A stretch of DNA of 64,000 nt from assembly GCF_014647875.1 (NCBI RefSeq), contig NZ_BMQA01000024.1, positions 57,360 to 121,359 of the forward strand, written 5' to 3'. The notes under the pieces were generated by a model. It worked only from the letters and a program-made list of their open reading frames with translations, searched no databases and was not told the origin of the DNA. Positions 25,257 to 34,775 of the stretch are shown here, piece after piece; the first letter of the stretch is position 1, and every line of letters begins with the position of its first letter. The stretch comes from Streptomyces brasiliensis. Its GTDB lineage: Bacteria > Actinomycetota > Actinomycetes > Streptomycetales > Streptomycetaceae. Made by a program: the position numbers and the translations under genes.

Positions 25257-27467
25257 ATGGAACGCCAATTGCGATTCGACCGTCGGACGGTCCTGCGGGG
25301 ATTCGCCGGCGTCACGTCGGCAACCCTGATGACGCGGGTGCTCCAAGGGGAGGCGGCGGCCGCCCCGAGGACTGCAGGGCAATCTGAAGGGAGGATCGAT
25401 CGGCAGGCGCTCGTCACCCGCCATCGGGTGGTGCGCCACGCCAGCGATCTCAACCTGCCCGTCCAGGTGGGGAATGGCCGCTTCGCCTTCGGTGCCGACG
25501 TCACTGGGCTCCAGACCTTTGTTCCGTTCAACACGCTTTCCGACTGGGGCTGGCACGTCGATGCGCTTCCGCCCGGAAAGCAGGTCTCCGACTACCGCGG
25601 CACGATCTGGGAGACCTATGGACGCGACGTCTATTACTGGACTGGCGACAAGAACCAGCCTGAACTCAACAACTGGCTGCGCGAGAACCCGCATCGGGCG
25701 AACCTCGGAAGGATCGGCCTGCGGCTGACAAAGAAGGACGGCACGGAGGCCCAGGAGAACGACCTGACCGATGTCGTCCAGGAGCTGGATCCCTGGACCG
25801 GCCTCCTGCACAGCCAGTTCCGGCTCGAGGGCACTCTCGTCACGGTTCAGACGGCCTGTCACCCGGGTGCCGACGTTGTCGGGACACGGATCCGATCGGA
25901 CCTGGTCGGCCAAGGTCGCCTGAGAGTGTTCCTCGACTTTCCGTATGCGACTCGCGCCGGCCTCAACAAGTTCGAAGCACCGTACACCGGTTTCTACGAC
26001 CGCCCGGAACTGCACACGACCGATCTCCGTGGCACCGTGTTGACACACACGATGGACGCCACGCGATACCAGGTCGGACTGTTCCTGTCACCCGGCGCCC
26101 GTATCGCGCGCGTCGACCCAGCACAGCACCGTTACGAGATCACAAGTCGCGGCGACGCCGTCGACGTCGCCGCGCTGTTCGCGCCCGAGGTCAGAGGCCG
26201 GGTGCCGTCGGCAGCCGACGTGATGAGGCAGAGCGAGATCTGGTGGCCACGGTTCTGGAGGACAGGTGGTGCGGTAGACCTGTCCGCCAGCGACGATTCC
26301 CGTTGGGAGGAACTGGAGCGACGCATCGTCCTGAGCCAGTACCACCTTGCGGTGAACGACGCGGGCAATGACCCGGCGCAGGAGTCCGGCCTGGTCAACA
26401 ACGGCTGGTACGGCAAGTTCCACATGGAAATGTATTGGTGGCACGCCTTCCACTACGCGTTGTGGGACAGGTGGCCGCTGCTCGAACGGAGCACCGCCAT
26501 CTACGAGCGCTTCCTGCCCACCGCGCGCCGGCGCGCCGAGTCGCAGGGCTTCCGCGGGGCACGGTGGCCGAAGATGACGACAGCGTACGGCGACGCGATC
26601 GGCCGCGAGTCGCCCGGTGAGCCCACGGCTCTTCTCCTGTGGCAGCAACCGCACTCACTGTTCCTCGCCGAGCTCGACTACCAGGCGCACCCCAACCACA
26701 ACACCTTGCGCCGGTGGCAGGAGGTCGTCCACGAGGGCGCTGAGTTCATCGCTTCGTTCGCGAACCGCGACGGGAGCGGTCGATACGTGATCGGACCGCC
26801 GATCATGTGCTGCAACGAGCGCAACGACTCCGAGTCGACCACGAACCCCACCTTCGAGTTGTCCTACTGGAAATTCGGGCTGAGGATCGCCCAACAGTGG
26901 CGGGAACGGCTGGGGCAGGGACGCGATCCGCACTGGGACGACGTCCTCGACCACCTTGCGCCGCTCCCGGCCGAGGACGGCGTCTATGTCCTGTACGAGG
27001 GCGTGCCGGACATGTGGACCAAGCACAACACCAACCACCCGGACCCCATCGCCGCATACGGCATGCTGCCCGGCGACGGTGTCGACGTCGACATCATGCG
27101 GGCAACCGCGCAGCGCGTCCGGCAGACCTGGCCCGTGACCGACCTGTACGCCTGGGACTTTCCTCTGCTCGCCCTCAACGCAGCACGGCTGGGCGACGCC
27201 GAGTCCGCGGTCGACTACCTGCTCCACGAGCGCTACGGGTTCACGGACACCGGCCTGCCTGCGAGTGGCAAGAGCGGTGTGCCCTCTCCGTACTTCCCCT
27301 CCGCTGGGGGCCTGCTGTACGCCGTCGCGATGATGTGCGCCGGGTGGAGCGACTCACCGTCAGGTGTACCTGGAGCGAGCGGGCGAGGCGGACGAGACGG
27401 CAGCGCTCCCGGCTTCCCGCAGCAAGGGTGGGTCGTGCACTGGGAGAATCTTGCGCCCGCCCTGTAA
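25257..27467 (+). CDS. Secreted six-hairpin glycosidase-like protein (GH65/GH95-like)
   Basis: This 736-residue protein has a Tat signal (RRTVLRGFAG) and a two-part build: an N-terminal beta-sandwich (VQVGNGRFAFGADVTGLQTF, as in GH65/GH95 enzymes) and an alpha/alpha toroid with WYGKFHMEMYWWHAFHYALWDRW, PIMCCNERNDSESTTNPTFELSYW and WAFDFP-like WDFPLLALNAARLG. The ExxxW and NPTFEL positions suggest catalytic acids, but the exact family cannot be fixed. It sits between GH31 and GH29 on the same strand with an AGGGAGG ribosome site, so it likely trims the same polysaccharide. Confidence 0.6.
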   Translation: MERQLRFDRRTVLRGFAGVTSATLMTRVLQGEAAAAPRTAGQSEGRIDRQALVTRHRVVRHASDLNLPVQVGNGRFAFGADVTGLQTFVPFNTLSDWGWHVDALPPGKQVSDYRGTIWETYGRDVYYWTGDKNQPELNNWLRENPHRANLGRIGLRLTKKDGTEAQENDLTDVVQELDPWTGLLHSQFRLEGTLVTVQTACHPGADVVGTRIRSDLVGQGRLRVFLDFPYATRAGLNKFEAPYTGFYDRPELHTTDLRGTVLTHTMDATRYQVGLFLSPGARIARVDPAQHRYEITSRGDAVDVAALFAPEVRGRVPSAADVMRQSEIWWPRFWRTGGAVDLSASDDSRWEELERRIVLSQYHLAVNDAGNDPAQESGLVNNGWYGKFHMEMYWWHAFHYALWDRWPLLERSTAIYERFLPTARRRAESQGFRGARWPKMTTAYGDAIGRESPGEPTALLLWQQPHSLFLAELDYQAHPNHNTLRRWQEVVHEGAEFIASFANRDGSGRYVIGPPIMCCNERNDSESTTNPTFELSYWKFGLRIAQQWRERLGQGRDPHWDDVLDHLAPLPAEDGVYVLYEGVPDMWTKHNTNHPDPIAAYGMLPGDGVDVDIMRATAQRVRQTWPVTDLYAWDFPLLALNAARLGDAESAVDYLLHERYGFTDTGLPASGKSGVPSPYFPSAGGLLYAVAMMCAGWSDSPSGVPGASGRGGRDGSAPGFPQQGWVVHWENLAPAL

Positions 27468-27505
27468 CCGACCCGGCCACGCCGTCTCCGCGACCGCGAG
27501 GGCGG

Positions 27506-27523
27506 CCTCGAGCGAACTCGAGG
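27506..27523 (+). terminator. Small GC hairpin after the glycosidase-like gene
   Basis: CCTCGAG (27506-27512), loop CGAA, and CTCGAGG (27517-27523) form a perfect 7-bp tetraloop hairpin 38 bp after the stop codon. From here to 28085, about 560 bp, no gene could be recognised on either strand. Confidence 0.4.
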
Positions 27524-28085
27524 ATGTCCCGTGGCGGATATGGCCTGGCCGGTGGGGCTGCGGGTCTGATCCTCGACCTGGCCGGCAGTCGTCGGGCTAC
27601 CCACACGCATCTCTGCAGGCGGCTGTATGCAGGGGACGCCGGCTGACGCGGACCGGCAGCAGCCTCAGTGCCGTCTGACCGGTTCCGTGATGGCGGATCG
27701 TCGCTTGCGGGTCTGGCCGTCGGGAAAGACTGCGGAGTCCAGGACGCGGCGGACCAGTCAGCGCGGGATGTTCCACCGTTGGGCGACCCCCCGGACGGCC
27801 GCGTGCTGCCCACCGGCACCCCGGTGGCGGCCATCAAGCGGCACAGTTCGCGATATCCATCGGATGTATCGACCCCTTGGAATGGATTACCCACCTCGCC
27901 GCTCTGCCGCACCGATCCCCATGTTGTGCTGAGGGATTACCAAAGGCCCACTTAACATGACGAACCGGCTTCCCGGACGGCGAAGAACCTTGACATGCCC
28001 AAGACCGCCCGATAGAGATTCATCGGATCTCTTCGCCGCATCTGCTCTTGCCATCCCCCGACTTACGACTGAGAGGACCTCCTCC

Positions 28086-29588
28086 ATGCCCGGATACGAC
28101 GTCACCAGGCGCGGCTTCCTCCACCGCACCGGCGCGATCGGCGCGGGCGCCGCGTTCGCATCGCTCGCAGGCCGGCAGACAGCGTCCGCATCGACCGCCG
28201 CCTCTGCGACCCCGCTGCTCCAGGCGCCAGGTCCGTATGTTGCGACCCCCGAGTCACTGGCAGCGCACACCGCACCCCAGTGGTATCGCGACGCGAAGTT
28301 CGGCATCTTCATCCACTGGGGCGTCTACGCGGTCCCCGCCTGGGGGGTCAGCGCCGCCTACCACGGCGCGGAGTGGTACTCGTACGCGATGCACATCAGC
28401 GACCCGGACCAGACCTATCAGCACCATCTGCAGACCTACGGCGCCGACTTCGACTACGACCGCTTCATCCCGCGGTTCCGGGCTGAGCACTACGATGCCC
28501 CGGCCTGGATCGAGCTCATGGAGCGCGCCGGAGCACGCTACTTCGTGCTCACCTCCAAGCACCATGACGGCTTCCAGCTCTTCCCCAACTCCGCATCCGA
28601 CCGGAACTCGGTCGTGATGGGGCCGCGGCGCGACCTGGTGGGCGAGCTGTTCCACGCCGCACGTACCAGCCACCTCAAGCGCGGGATCTACCACTCGCTC
28701 GGTGAGTTCTTCAACCCTGCACTGCAAACGCCTCCGTGGAACCCGTACACCAAGGCGCCGGTCCCATACGTCGGGTACAAGCCGGTCCAGAACTACGTCG
28801 ACGAGTATCTGCACGTCATGCTGAAGACCCTCGTCGAGGCTTACGACCCGGACCTGCTGTGGGCCGACGGCGAGCACTGGCATGCCGATCTCGGCGCGGG
28901 CCCTGCGTTCAAACCGAAGGACATGGACTGGCGCGGCAATGAGATCCTCGCCTACTACTACAACCAGGCCACCACCCGGCCGCATCCGAAGGAAGTGCTC
29001 GTCAACGACCGCTTCGAGGCCAGTCACCGGGACTACGCAACGCTCGAGGGCGACAAGTCGAGCTACGCGCTGCGGGCGGACAAGTGGGAGGCATGCCTGA
29101 CGCTGGGCCGCTCCTGGGGCTACGACACGAACGAGGACCCGGCCTCCATCAAATCGTCGCCGCAGATCGTGCGACTGCTCGTCGACATCGTCAGCAAGAA
29201 CGGCAACCTGCTCCTCAACATCGGCCCGAAAGCCGACGGAACGATTGCCTCCTGGCAATCCGAGCGGTTGCTGGCCGTCGGCGCATGGCTCGACAGGAAC
29301 GGCTCTGCCATCTATGACACCGTTCCCTGGAGCCGTGCAGCAGACGGCGACCTGCGCTACACCGTCTCCGACCGCTCGTTCAACGTCCTGGGCCTGAACT
29401 GGCCCGGTGCACTGCTCACCGTGCCGGCGGACCTGCCGGTCGACGATCACTCGCAGATCAGGCTGCTGGGCGCGGAAGGACACAAGGTCCCCTTCCGGCG
29501 TACCGGATCGGGCGTAGAGATCGAGCTTCCGGACCGTAACCCGAACGGCGACGGCTACCCGTTCGTCCTGCGGATCACCAACAGCTGA
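28086..29588 (+). CDS. Secreted alpha-L-fucosidase, GH29
   Basis: This 500-residue enzyme has a Tat signal (VTRRGFLHRTGAIG, cleavage after ASA) and the GH29 barrel: WYRDAKFGIFIHWGVYAVPAWG, GARYFVLTSKHHDGFQLF and the nucleophile Asp261 in LLWADGEHW. VSKNGNLLLNIGPKADG closes the catalytic domain, and a C-terminal beta-sandwich follows. It should release alpha-linked L-fucose from oligosaccharides outside the cell. ATG 28086 was chosen because it directly follows GAGAGGA and starts the signal peptide. The genes of a fucose-oxidation operon lie 10 kb downstream. Confidence 0.93.
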   Translation: MPGYDVTRRGFLHRTGAIGAGAAFASLAGRQTASASTAASATPLLQAPGPYVATPESLAAHTAPQWYRDAKFGIFIHWGVYAVPAWGVSAAYHGAEWYSYAMHISDPDQTYQHHLQTYGADFDYDRFIPRFRAEHYDAPAWIELMERAGARYFVLTSKHHDGFQLFPNSASDRNSVVMGPRRDLVGELFHAARTSHLKRGIYHSLGEFFNPALQTPPWNPYTKAPVPYVGYKPVQNYVDEYLHVMLKTLVEAYDPDLLWADGEHWHADLGAGPAFKPKDMDWRGNEILAYYYNQATTRPHPKEVLVNDRFEASHRDYATLEGDKSSYALRADKWEACLTLGRSWGYDTNEDPASIKSSPQIVRLLVDIVSKNGNLLLNIGPKADGTIASWQSERLLAVGAWLDRNGSAIYDTVPWSRAADGDLRYTVSDRSFNVLGLNWPGALLTVPADLPVDDHSQIRLLGAEGHKVPFRRTGSGVEIELPDRNPNGDGYPFVLRITNS

Positions 29589-29625
29589 GGCTGACCGGAC
29601 CCGGGTACGTCGGTCGACTTGAGCC

Positions 29626-29667
29626 GGCGGGGCACAGCCGCGTGTAGCGACACGGAGGTGCCCCGCC
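29626..29667. terminator. Bidirectional terminator between convergent fucosidase genes
   Basis: GGCGGGGCAC (29626-29635) and GTGCCCCGCC (29658-29667) form a perfect 10-bp stem around 22 bases. It lies between the ends of the GH29 gene (plus) and the GH95 gene (minus), the usual place for a shared terminator. The rest of 29668-29861 holds no gene. Confidence 0.6.
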
Positions 29668-29861
29668 CATGGGTGCATCCTGAACTGCGGTGGCCCCTCG
29701 CCCGGTTGCGGGCGGGGAAGTACACGGCTGCTGAAGGCGCGACAGGAGTCCGCCGGGACGGCAGACCCCGCGCCGCGCGGCCCGGTGCCAGTCGGGGTGC
29801 CGCCGTCGGCGCCGATATCGCGGACAACCGCGGCGACGGCGCGATGCGGGTGTGGACGCCG

Positions 29862-32288
29862 CTACGTGGCTGAGCGCAGCCGGTACCGGCCGTTCCGGCG
29901 CGTCGCGAAGGACACCACGCACTCCTCGGGGCGGTCGGCGGCGGCGCCCTCGACGTCCACCGGGTGCGGGGTGCGGATCCGCACCGGCTTGCCGAGCAGG
30001 GAACGCACCTCGGCGTGCGCCACACCGTCCGCCGTCCACTCCAGGTCGACCTCGAAGCCGCCGCGGGCCCGCAGCCCCCGGAAGGAGCCGACCGGCCAGG
30101 CGTCGGGCAGGGCAGGCAGCAGCTCGATCTCACCGGCGTGACTCTGCAGCAGCATCTCGGTGATGCCGGACACGCCTCCGAAGTTGCCGTCGATCTGGAA
30201 CGGCGGGTGCAGGTCGAAGAGGTTGGGCGCGGTGCGCGCGGGGGTGAGCAGGTCCGAGAGGTGCTTGTAGGCACGCGCCGGGTCCAGCAGCCTGGCCCAC
30301 AGGTTGATCTTCCAGGCGAGGGACCAGCCCTGCCCCGCCGCCCCCCGCAGCTCCAGGCTCTTCGCCGCGGCCCTGGCGAGTTCCGGGGTCCCCCTCGGGG
30401 TGATCTGCGCGCTCGGGAAGAGCCCGTACAAGTGGGAGACGTGGCGGCTTTTGACCAGCGCCGCCTCCTCCCAGTCGACCAGCCACTCCTGGATCTGGCC
30501 GAGGTAGCCGACCCGGGTGGGTGCCAGGCGGTCGCGGACCTCGGTGACCCGTTCGACGAGACCGGGGTCGCGGTCGAGCACCTGCGCGGCATGCCGGAAG
30601 GCGTCGAACAGGTCCCGCAGCAGCTGCATGTCCATGGTGGGGCCGGCGCAGATGCTGACGCTCTCGCCCTCGTCCTGGTGATGGGTGACCTCAGGGGACT
30701 GCGAGGGGTTGGTGACGAGCCAGCCGGTCTGCGCGTCCACCACCAGCGTGTCGAGGAAGAACTCCACCGCGCCCTTCATCACTGGGTAGTTCTGGGCGAG
30801 CGCGCCGGTCTCCCCGGTGAACTGGTAGTGGTCCCACAGCATCACGCACAGCCACGCGCCGCCGGTCGGCCACATGCCGTACTGCGCGTAATCCACCGGC
30901 GCCGTCCCGCGCCAGCCGTCCGTGTTGTGGTGCAGCACCCAGCCCGGAGCGCCGTACAGTGCCTTGGCGGTGCGGGCGCCGGACTCCGCCAGCTCGTGCA
31001 CCATCTGCACGGCCGGGTCCCAGCACTCCGCGAGGTTGCCGGGGCCGGCGGGCCAGTAGTTCATCTCGAAGTTGATGTTGACGGTGTACTTGGACTCCCA
31101 GGCCGGATTCATGCTGTCGTTCCACAGGCCCTGGAGGTTGGCGGGCTGGCCCGGCGAGCGGGAGCAGGAGGCCAGCAGGTAGCGGCCGTACTGGAAGTAG
31201 AGCGCGGCCAGCTGCGGGTCCTTGCCGTCGGCGAACAGCGGTATGCGCCGGTCGGTGGGCAGGCCGGTCCGGTCCGACGGCCCCAGGTCGATGGCGACCC
31301 GGGTGAACAGCCGCCGGTAGTCGGCCACGTGCCGGGAACGCAGAAGCTCGTACGGCTGGTTCGCCGCCGGGTCCAGGTGGCGGCGGGCGCGGGCCTCGGG
31401 GTCGGCGCCGGCGTCGAGGTAGTTGCGGTAGCTGGTCGCCATGGAGATCAACAGAGTGACCGTGTCGGCGTCCTCGACGGTCAGCGTCCCCTGACCGGTG
31501 CGCACCCGCCCGCCCTCGGCCTCCGCCCGGGCCAGCGCGCGGAATCGCACGGAGCCGGGCAGGCCGTACCAGTCGCCGCTGACACCGTCGAGCGCGATGG
31601 TGCGCTCGTCAACAGCGGAGTCATTCGCCCGCTGGGGGGTGGTGAAGCGGGCGGTGAAGCCGATACCGCCCGGGGTGTCGGTGGTCATCCGGACCACGAT
31701 GACCTGGTCGGGGGAGCTGGCGAAGACCTCGCGCAGGTGACGTACTCCGCCGCGGGTGTAACTGGTGCGGACGACGGCGGTCTCCAGGTCCAGCTCGCGT
31801 TCGTAGTCGGTGACCTCGTCGGTGCCGGTGAAGGCGAGTTCGAGGTCACCGAGCACTTGGTACGCGACCTGCTCCGAGGGGCTGCCGAGAAACTCGGCGT
31901 CGATCAGTCTCTGCGCCTGGTTCCACTTCTCCTCCACCACCAGGCGGCGGATCTCGTCCAGGTGCTTCACAGCGTCGGGACGGGCGTAGTCGTGCGGGCC
32001 GCCGGCCCACAGGCTGTCCTCGTTGAGCTGGAGCCGTTCGGTGTCCGTGCCGCCGAAGACCATGGCGCCGAGCCGGCCGTTGCCGACCGGCAGTGCCTCC
32101 AGCCACTCCCCCGCCGGGGCCTGGTACCACAGCCGCATCGGATTGGGGCCGCTGCCGGATTCCGGCACGGCCGATGCGGTGGCGTCCGCCGCCTGAGGCG
32201 CGGCGTGTGCGGCGCCGGCGCTCAGCGCGGTCGCCGCCGCGGATGCCCCGGCCGCGGCCAGGATGTTTCGTCGGGACAACTCGGGCAT
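29862..32288 (-). CDS. Secreted GH95 alpha-L-fucosidase/galactosidase
   Basis: This 808-residue enzyme has a Tat signal (SRRNILAAAG, cleavage after AHA), then the GH95 N-terminal block MRLWYQAPAGEWLEALPVGNGRLGAMVFGG and LQLNEDSLWAGGP. The toroid carries VNINFEMNYWPAGPGNL and HPPFQIDGNFGGVSGI, which hold the Asn and Asp catalytic positions of the family. GH95 acts mainly on alpha-1,2-linked fucose, with galactose in some members. ATG 32288 follows TGGAGGC. It lies 218 bp downstream of the beta-helix gene on the same strand. Confidence 0.93.
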   Translation of the reverse strand: MPELSRRNILAAAGASAAATALSAGAAHAAPQAADATASAVPESGSGPNPMRLWYQAPAGEWLEALPVGNGRLGAMVFGGTDTERLQLNEDSLWAGGPHDYARPDAVKHLDEIRRLVVEEKWNQAQRLIDAEFLGSPSEQVAYQVLGDLELAFTGTDEVTDYERELDLETAVVRTSYTRGGVRHLREVFASSPDQVIVVRMTTDTPGGIGFTARFTTPQRANDSAVDERTIALDGVSGDWYGLPGSVRFRALARAEAEGGRVRTGQGTLTVEDADTVTLLISMATSYRNYLDAGADPEARARRHLDPAANQPYELLRSRHVADYRRLFTRVAIDLGPSDRTGLPTDRRIPLFADGKDPQLAALYFQYGRYLLASCSRSPGQPANLQGLWNDSMNPAWESKYTVNINFEMNYWPAGPGNLAECWDPAVQMVHELAESGARTAKALYGAPGWVLHHNTDGWRGTAPVDYAQYGMWPTGGAWLCVMLWDHYQFTGETGALAQNYPVMKGAVEFFLDTLVVDAQTGWLVTNPSQSPEVTHHQDEGESVSICAGPTMDMQLLRDLFDAFRHAAQVLDRDPGLVERVTEVRDRLAPTRVGYLGQIQEWLVDWEEAALVKSRHVSHLYGLFPSAQITPRGTPELARAAAKSLELRGAAGQGWSLAWKINLWARLLDPARAYKHLSDLLTPARTAPNLFDLHPPFQIDGNFGGVSGITEMLLQSHAGEIELLPALPDAWPVGSFRGLRARGGFEVDLEWTADGVAHAEVRSLLGKPVRIRTPHPVDVEGAAADRPEECVVSFATRRNGRYRLRSAT

Positions 32289-32506
32289 GGAATGCCTCCA
32301 GGTACGTCGTAAGAACGGTCTGGTTCTGTGCGTTCGGCACAGGCGGGGCAAGGCGCGGGCCCGCTGCCGCGTCGAGGCCTCGCGCAGCAGCCACGGAATC
32401 GGACGGCGGACGGAGGCGCGCCTCCCGCGCTCACCACGCCCCCGGGCAGCGGTTCGGGACACACACTGCCCGGGGGGCTCATCGGATGCGGTCGCTCAGA
32501 GACCAC

Positions 32507-34393
32507 TCACTGGGTGTCGCCCTCGGGCAGGGGGTAGGGGAAGTCGCCGCTGACACCGATCTTGTCGTACTCCATCTTGGACGCGTCGTAGCCGTTCTCC
32601 CAGTTGGCGTTCTTGACGTCGTTGCACTGGTAGCTCTGGTACGACTGGTCGGTGGTCTTGCCGACCTCGATGTCCTCGAAGCTGAAGCCGCAGCCGCCGG
32701 CGTCCATGTGGACGCCGCGCGTGCCGCTGTCGGGCATCGAGGCGTCCGGAATCACATCGCCGATGACGACCTGGCGCACACGGTTGTCGATCGTGTGCGG
32801 TTCGAAGTTGCTGACGCCGTAGACGTAGAAGGCGCCCATGTCACCACTGTCCAGGCCGGCTTCGTCGATGCGCAGGTACTCGAAGGTGTTGTCGCGGGCG
32901 TAGTTGTCCTCGGCGGTGACCTCCGGGCGCACTTCGAGGCTCACGCCGTAGCGCGCACTGTGTTTGATGTGGCTGTGGCTGACAGTGTTGTGCCCGGTGT
33001 TCAGCAGCTCGACACCGGAAGCGTCGCCGGGCACCAGCTCGCCGTAGTGGGTGATGTAGTTGTTGGTCAGCAGGTGTCCGTTGGAGGTGTTGCCCTCACC
33101 GGGGTACGGACCCTCGACCTTGATCCCGTCGCCGCCGATGTTCTCCAGCAGGCTGTCGCGGACCGTCAGCCCCTTGTTGGCGAAGAGGGCGTATACGGCA
33201 TGGTAACCGGTGTCGGAGATGTGCATCCGGGAGAGGGTGATGTCCTCGCTGTTGGTCACGGTGACGGTGCCGAAGCGGTTGCGAGGCATCTCGATCTGCC
33301 GGTCGTACTCCGGGTACTTGTGCGGTTCGCCGGAGTCGCCGCCGCTGATCCAGCCGTAGCGGTACCAGTCGACGAAGTCGGTGTACTGCAGGGCGAGCCC
33401 GTCGAGGGTGATGCCCTCCACCCGACGGTCCGGGTCGGCGCCGGCCAGATTGAACAAGGTGGTCACCGTGGGACGCATCACGGTGACGTCGTCGATGTCA
33501 CCGCGGGGCTTGTAGTACAGCTCACCCTTCTTGTAGTCCATGTAGTACTCGCCCGGCTGGTCCAGGAAGTCCAGGGAGTTCTGGAGGAAGTAGCGCGAGC
33601 CGCTGCGGGAGTTCATGAGCGCGTAGCGGGTCCAGTACTTCAGCGTCATCTGGTTCTTGGCTTGGTTCCAGCTCTGGATCGGGACCGTGTCGGTGAACCA
33701 GCTCCAGCTGCCGCCCGACCAGATCACCGCCTGGGCGTTGCTGAGGTCCCAGGTGGGGTCCCATTCACCGGGGTTGGAGTAAAGCCACTGGTGCACGGCC
33801 TCCTTCTCCGGCTCCTTGAGCACCGAGGTCAGGTACGGAGCCCACTCGTCGTCGGACTTGCGGTTGGGGTAACGAGCCGTGGTGGCGCGCTTGCCGTCCT
33901 CGAACAGGGTGTAGAAGGGCTGGTCGGTGCCGACATCGGCGCGGTAGATGCCGTCCTTGTACTCCGTCCAGCCGGTGACCGGCTTGGCGCCCATCACGCG
34001 GGCCTTGCCGGGGCCGTCGTAGGAGCGATAGACGATCCGGTGGCCGTCGCTGCCCGAGTCGCGGTCGTCGAGGTCGATGGTACGGGTCACCGGGTAGTCG
34101 CCGGCGCGCAGATTGACGTTGATGTCGCAGTGCATCCGCCCGGGGCGGTTCAGGCCATGGTCGCGGATGTGGTCGCGTGCTCCTTCGATGGTTTTGAAGG
34201 GCTCGCTCTCGGTGCCCTTGGCCTTGTCGCTTCCGTCGGGTGACACGAACAGCTCCGTGGCCTCGCAGTCGGCGGGCTTCGCGTTGGCGTCCGGAACGTC
34301 CAGCATCGCCCCGCCGGCCAGCAGGACGCCGGCCGCCAGCAGCAGCACAAGTCTTGGTTTGCGTCGTACTGGTCGTACCTGGGTGGTTGGCAC
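32507..34393 (-). CDS. Secreted right-handed beta-helix enzyme (GH141-like)
   Basis: This 628-residue protein has an N-terminal signal, then LFVSPDGSDKAKGTESEPFKTIEGARDHIRD, the opening seen in GH141-type and related beta-helix glycosidases, and long arrays of parallel beta-helix turns (for example SEDITLSRMHISDTGYHAVYALFANKGLTVRDSLLENIGGDGIKVEGP). GH141 contains fucosidases and xylanases; pectin lyases share the fold. GTG 34393 follows a perfect AAGGAGG. It is probably cotranscribed with GH95 downstream. Confidence 0.65.
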   Translation of the reverse strand: MPTTQVRPVRRKPRLVLLLAAGVLLAGGAMLDVPDANAKPADCEATELFVSPDGSDKAKGTESEPFKTIEGARDHIRDHGLNRPGRMHCDINVNLRAGDYPVTRTIDLDDRDSGSDGHRIVYRSYDGPGKARVMGAKPVTGWTEYKDGIYRADVGTDQPFYTLFEDGKRATTARYPNRKSDDEWAPYLTSVLKEPEKEAVHQWLYSNPGEWDPTWDLSNAQAVIWSGGSWSWFTDTVPIQSWNQAKNQMTLKYWTRYALMNSRSGSRYFLQNSLDFLDQPGEYYMDYKKGELYYKPRGDIDDVTVMRPTVTTLFNLAGADPDRRVEGITLDGLALQYTDFVDWYRYGWISGGDSGEPHKYPEYDRQIEMPRNRFGTVTVTNSEDITLSRMHISDTGYHAVYALFANKGLTVRDSLLENIGGDGIKVEGPYPGEGNTSNGHLLTNNYITHYGELVPGDASGVELLNTGHNTVSHSHIKHSARYGVSLEVRPEVTAEDNYARDNTFEYLRIDEAGLDSGDMGAFYVYGVSNFEPHTIDNRVRQVVIGDVIPDASMPDSGTRGVHMDAGGCGFSFEDIEVGKTTDQSYQSYQCNDVKNANWENGYDASKMEYDKIGVSGDFPYPLPEGDTQ

Positions 34394-34775
34394 GAGGCCT
34401 CCTTGCCGCGTAGATACTGATGTCGTTGTCGGGATCCATGGACCGGTCAGCGATCTGTGGCGTCACATGTGTGCGACGTACCGGGCCGGCTCGTGTCCCT
34501 GTGCGGTGGTGCCGACGTCACCCGGGAGCGCCGCACGGGCGGCGGACATGTCATGGGCCCGGAAGCGGAGACCGGCCTGGGACATGGCATCCCGGCAGGC
34601 CCGTGCAGCACAATGCACACACCGTCTAGTGGGTCACTGATCGACCAACGATAGTTAATAGGTACGTGCCGATGGTGCGTCAATAGCCGGGCGTAAACCT
34701 GAAGTTGGTGACTGAGAGACGGCAGGTTCACAGCATCCGAGTCACAAGTTCGCGCATTCAAGGAGGTGCCGCGCC
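34394..34775. promoter_or_regulatory. Divergent intergenic region
   Basis: This 380-bp gap separates the minus-strand beta-helix/GH95 unit from the plus-strand regulator/GH28 unit, so it should hold both promoters. An AT-rich patch at 34645-34665 (AACGATAGTTAATAGGTACG) is the most promoter-like part. No gene is seen inside, and no clear long palindrome. Confidence 0.4.

Noticed and set aside
29964..32312. A 782-codon open frame on the plus strand.
   Set aside because: It is the antisense shadow of the GH95 fucosidase, with no ribosome site and a Gly/Val/Arg-biased product.
32093..34243. A 716-codon open frame on the plus strand.
   Set aside because: It is antisense to the beta-helix gene, whose signal peptide, ribosome site and motifs are clear; the shadow has none.
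34370..34380. TGGTCGTACCT, one base short of the FadR consensus TGGTNNNACCA.
   Set aside because: It lies inside the first codons of the beta-helix gene, encoding VRPVRRK, and has no partner nearby; chance occurrence is likely.
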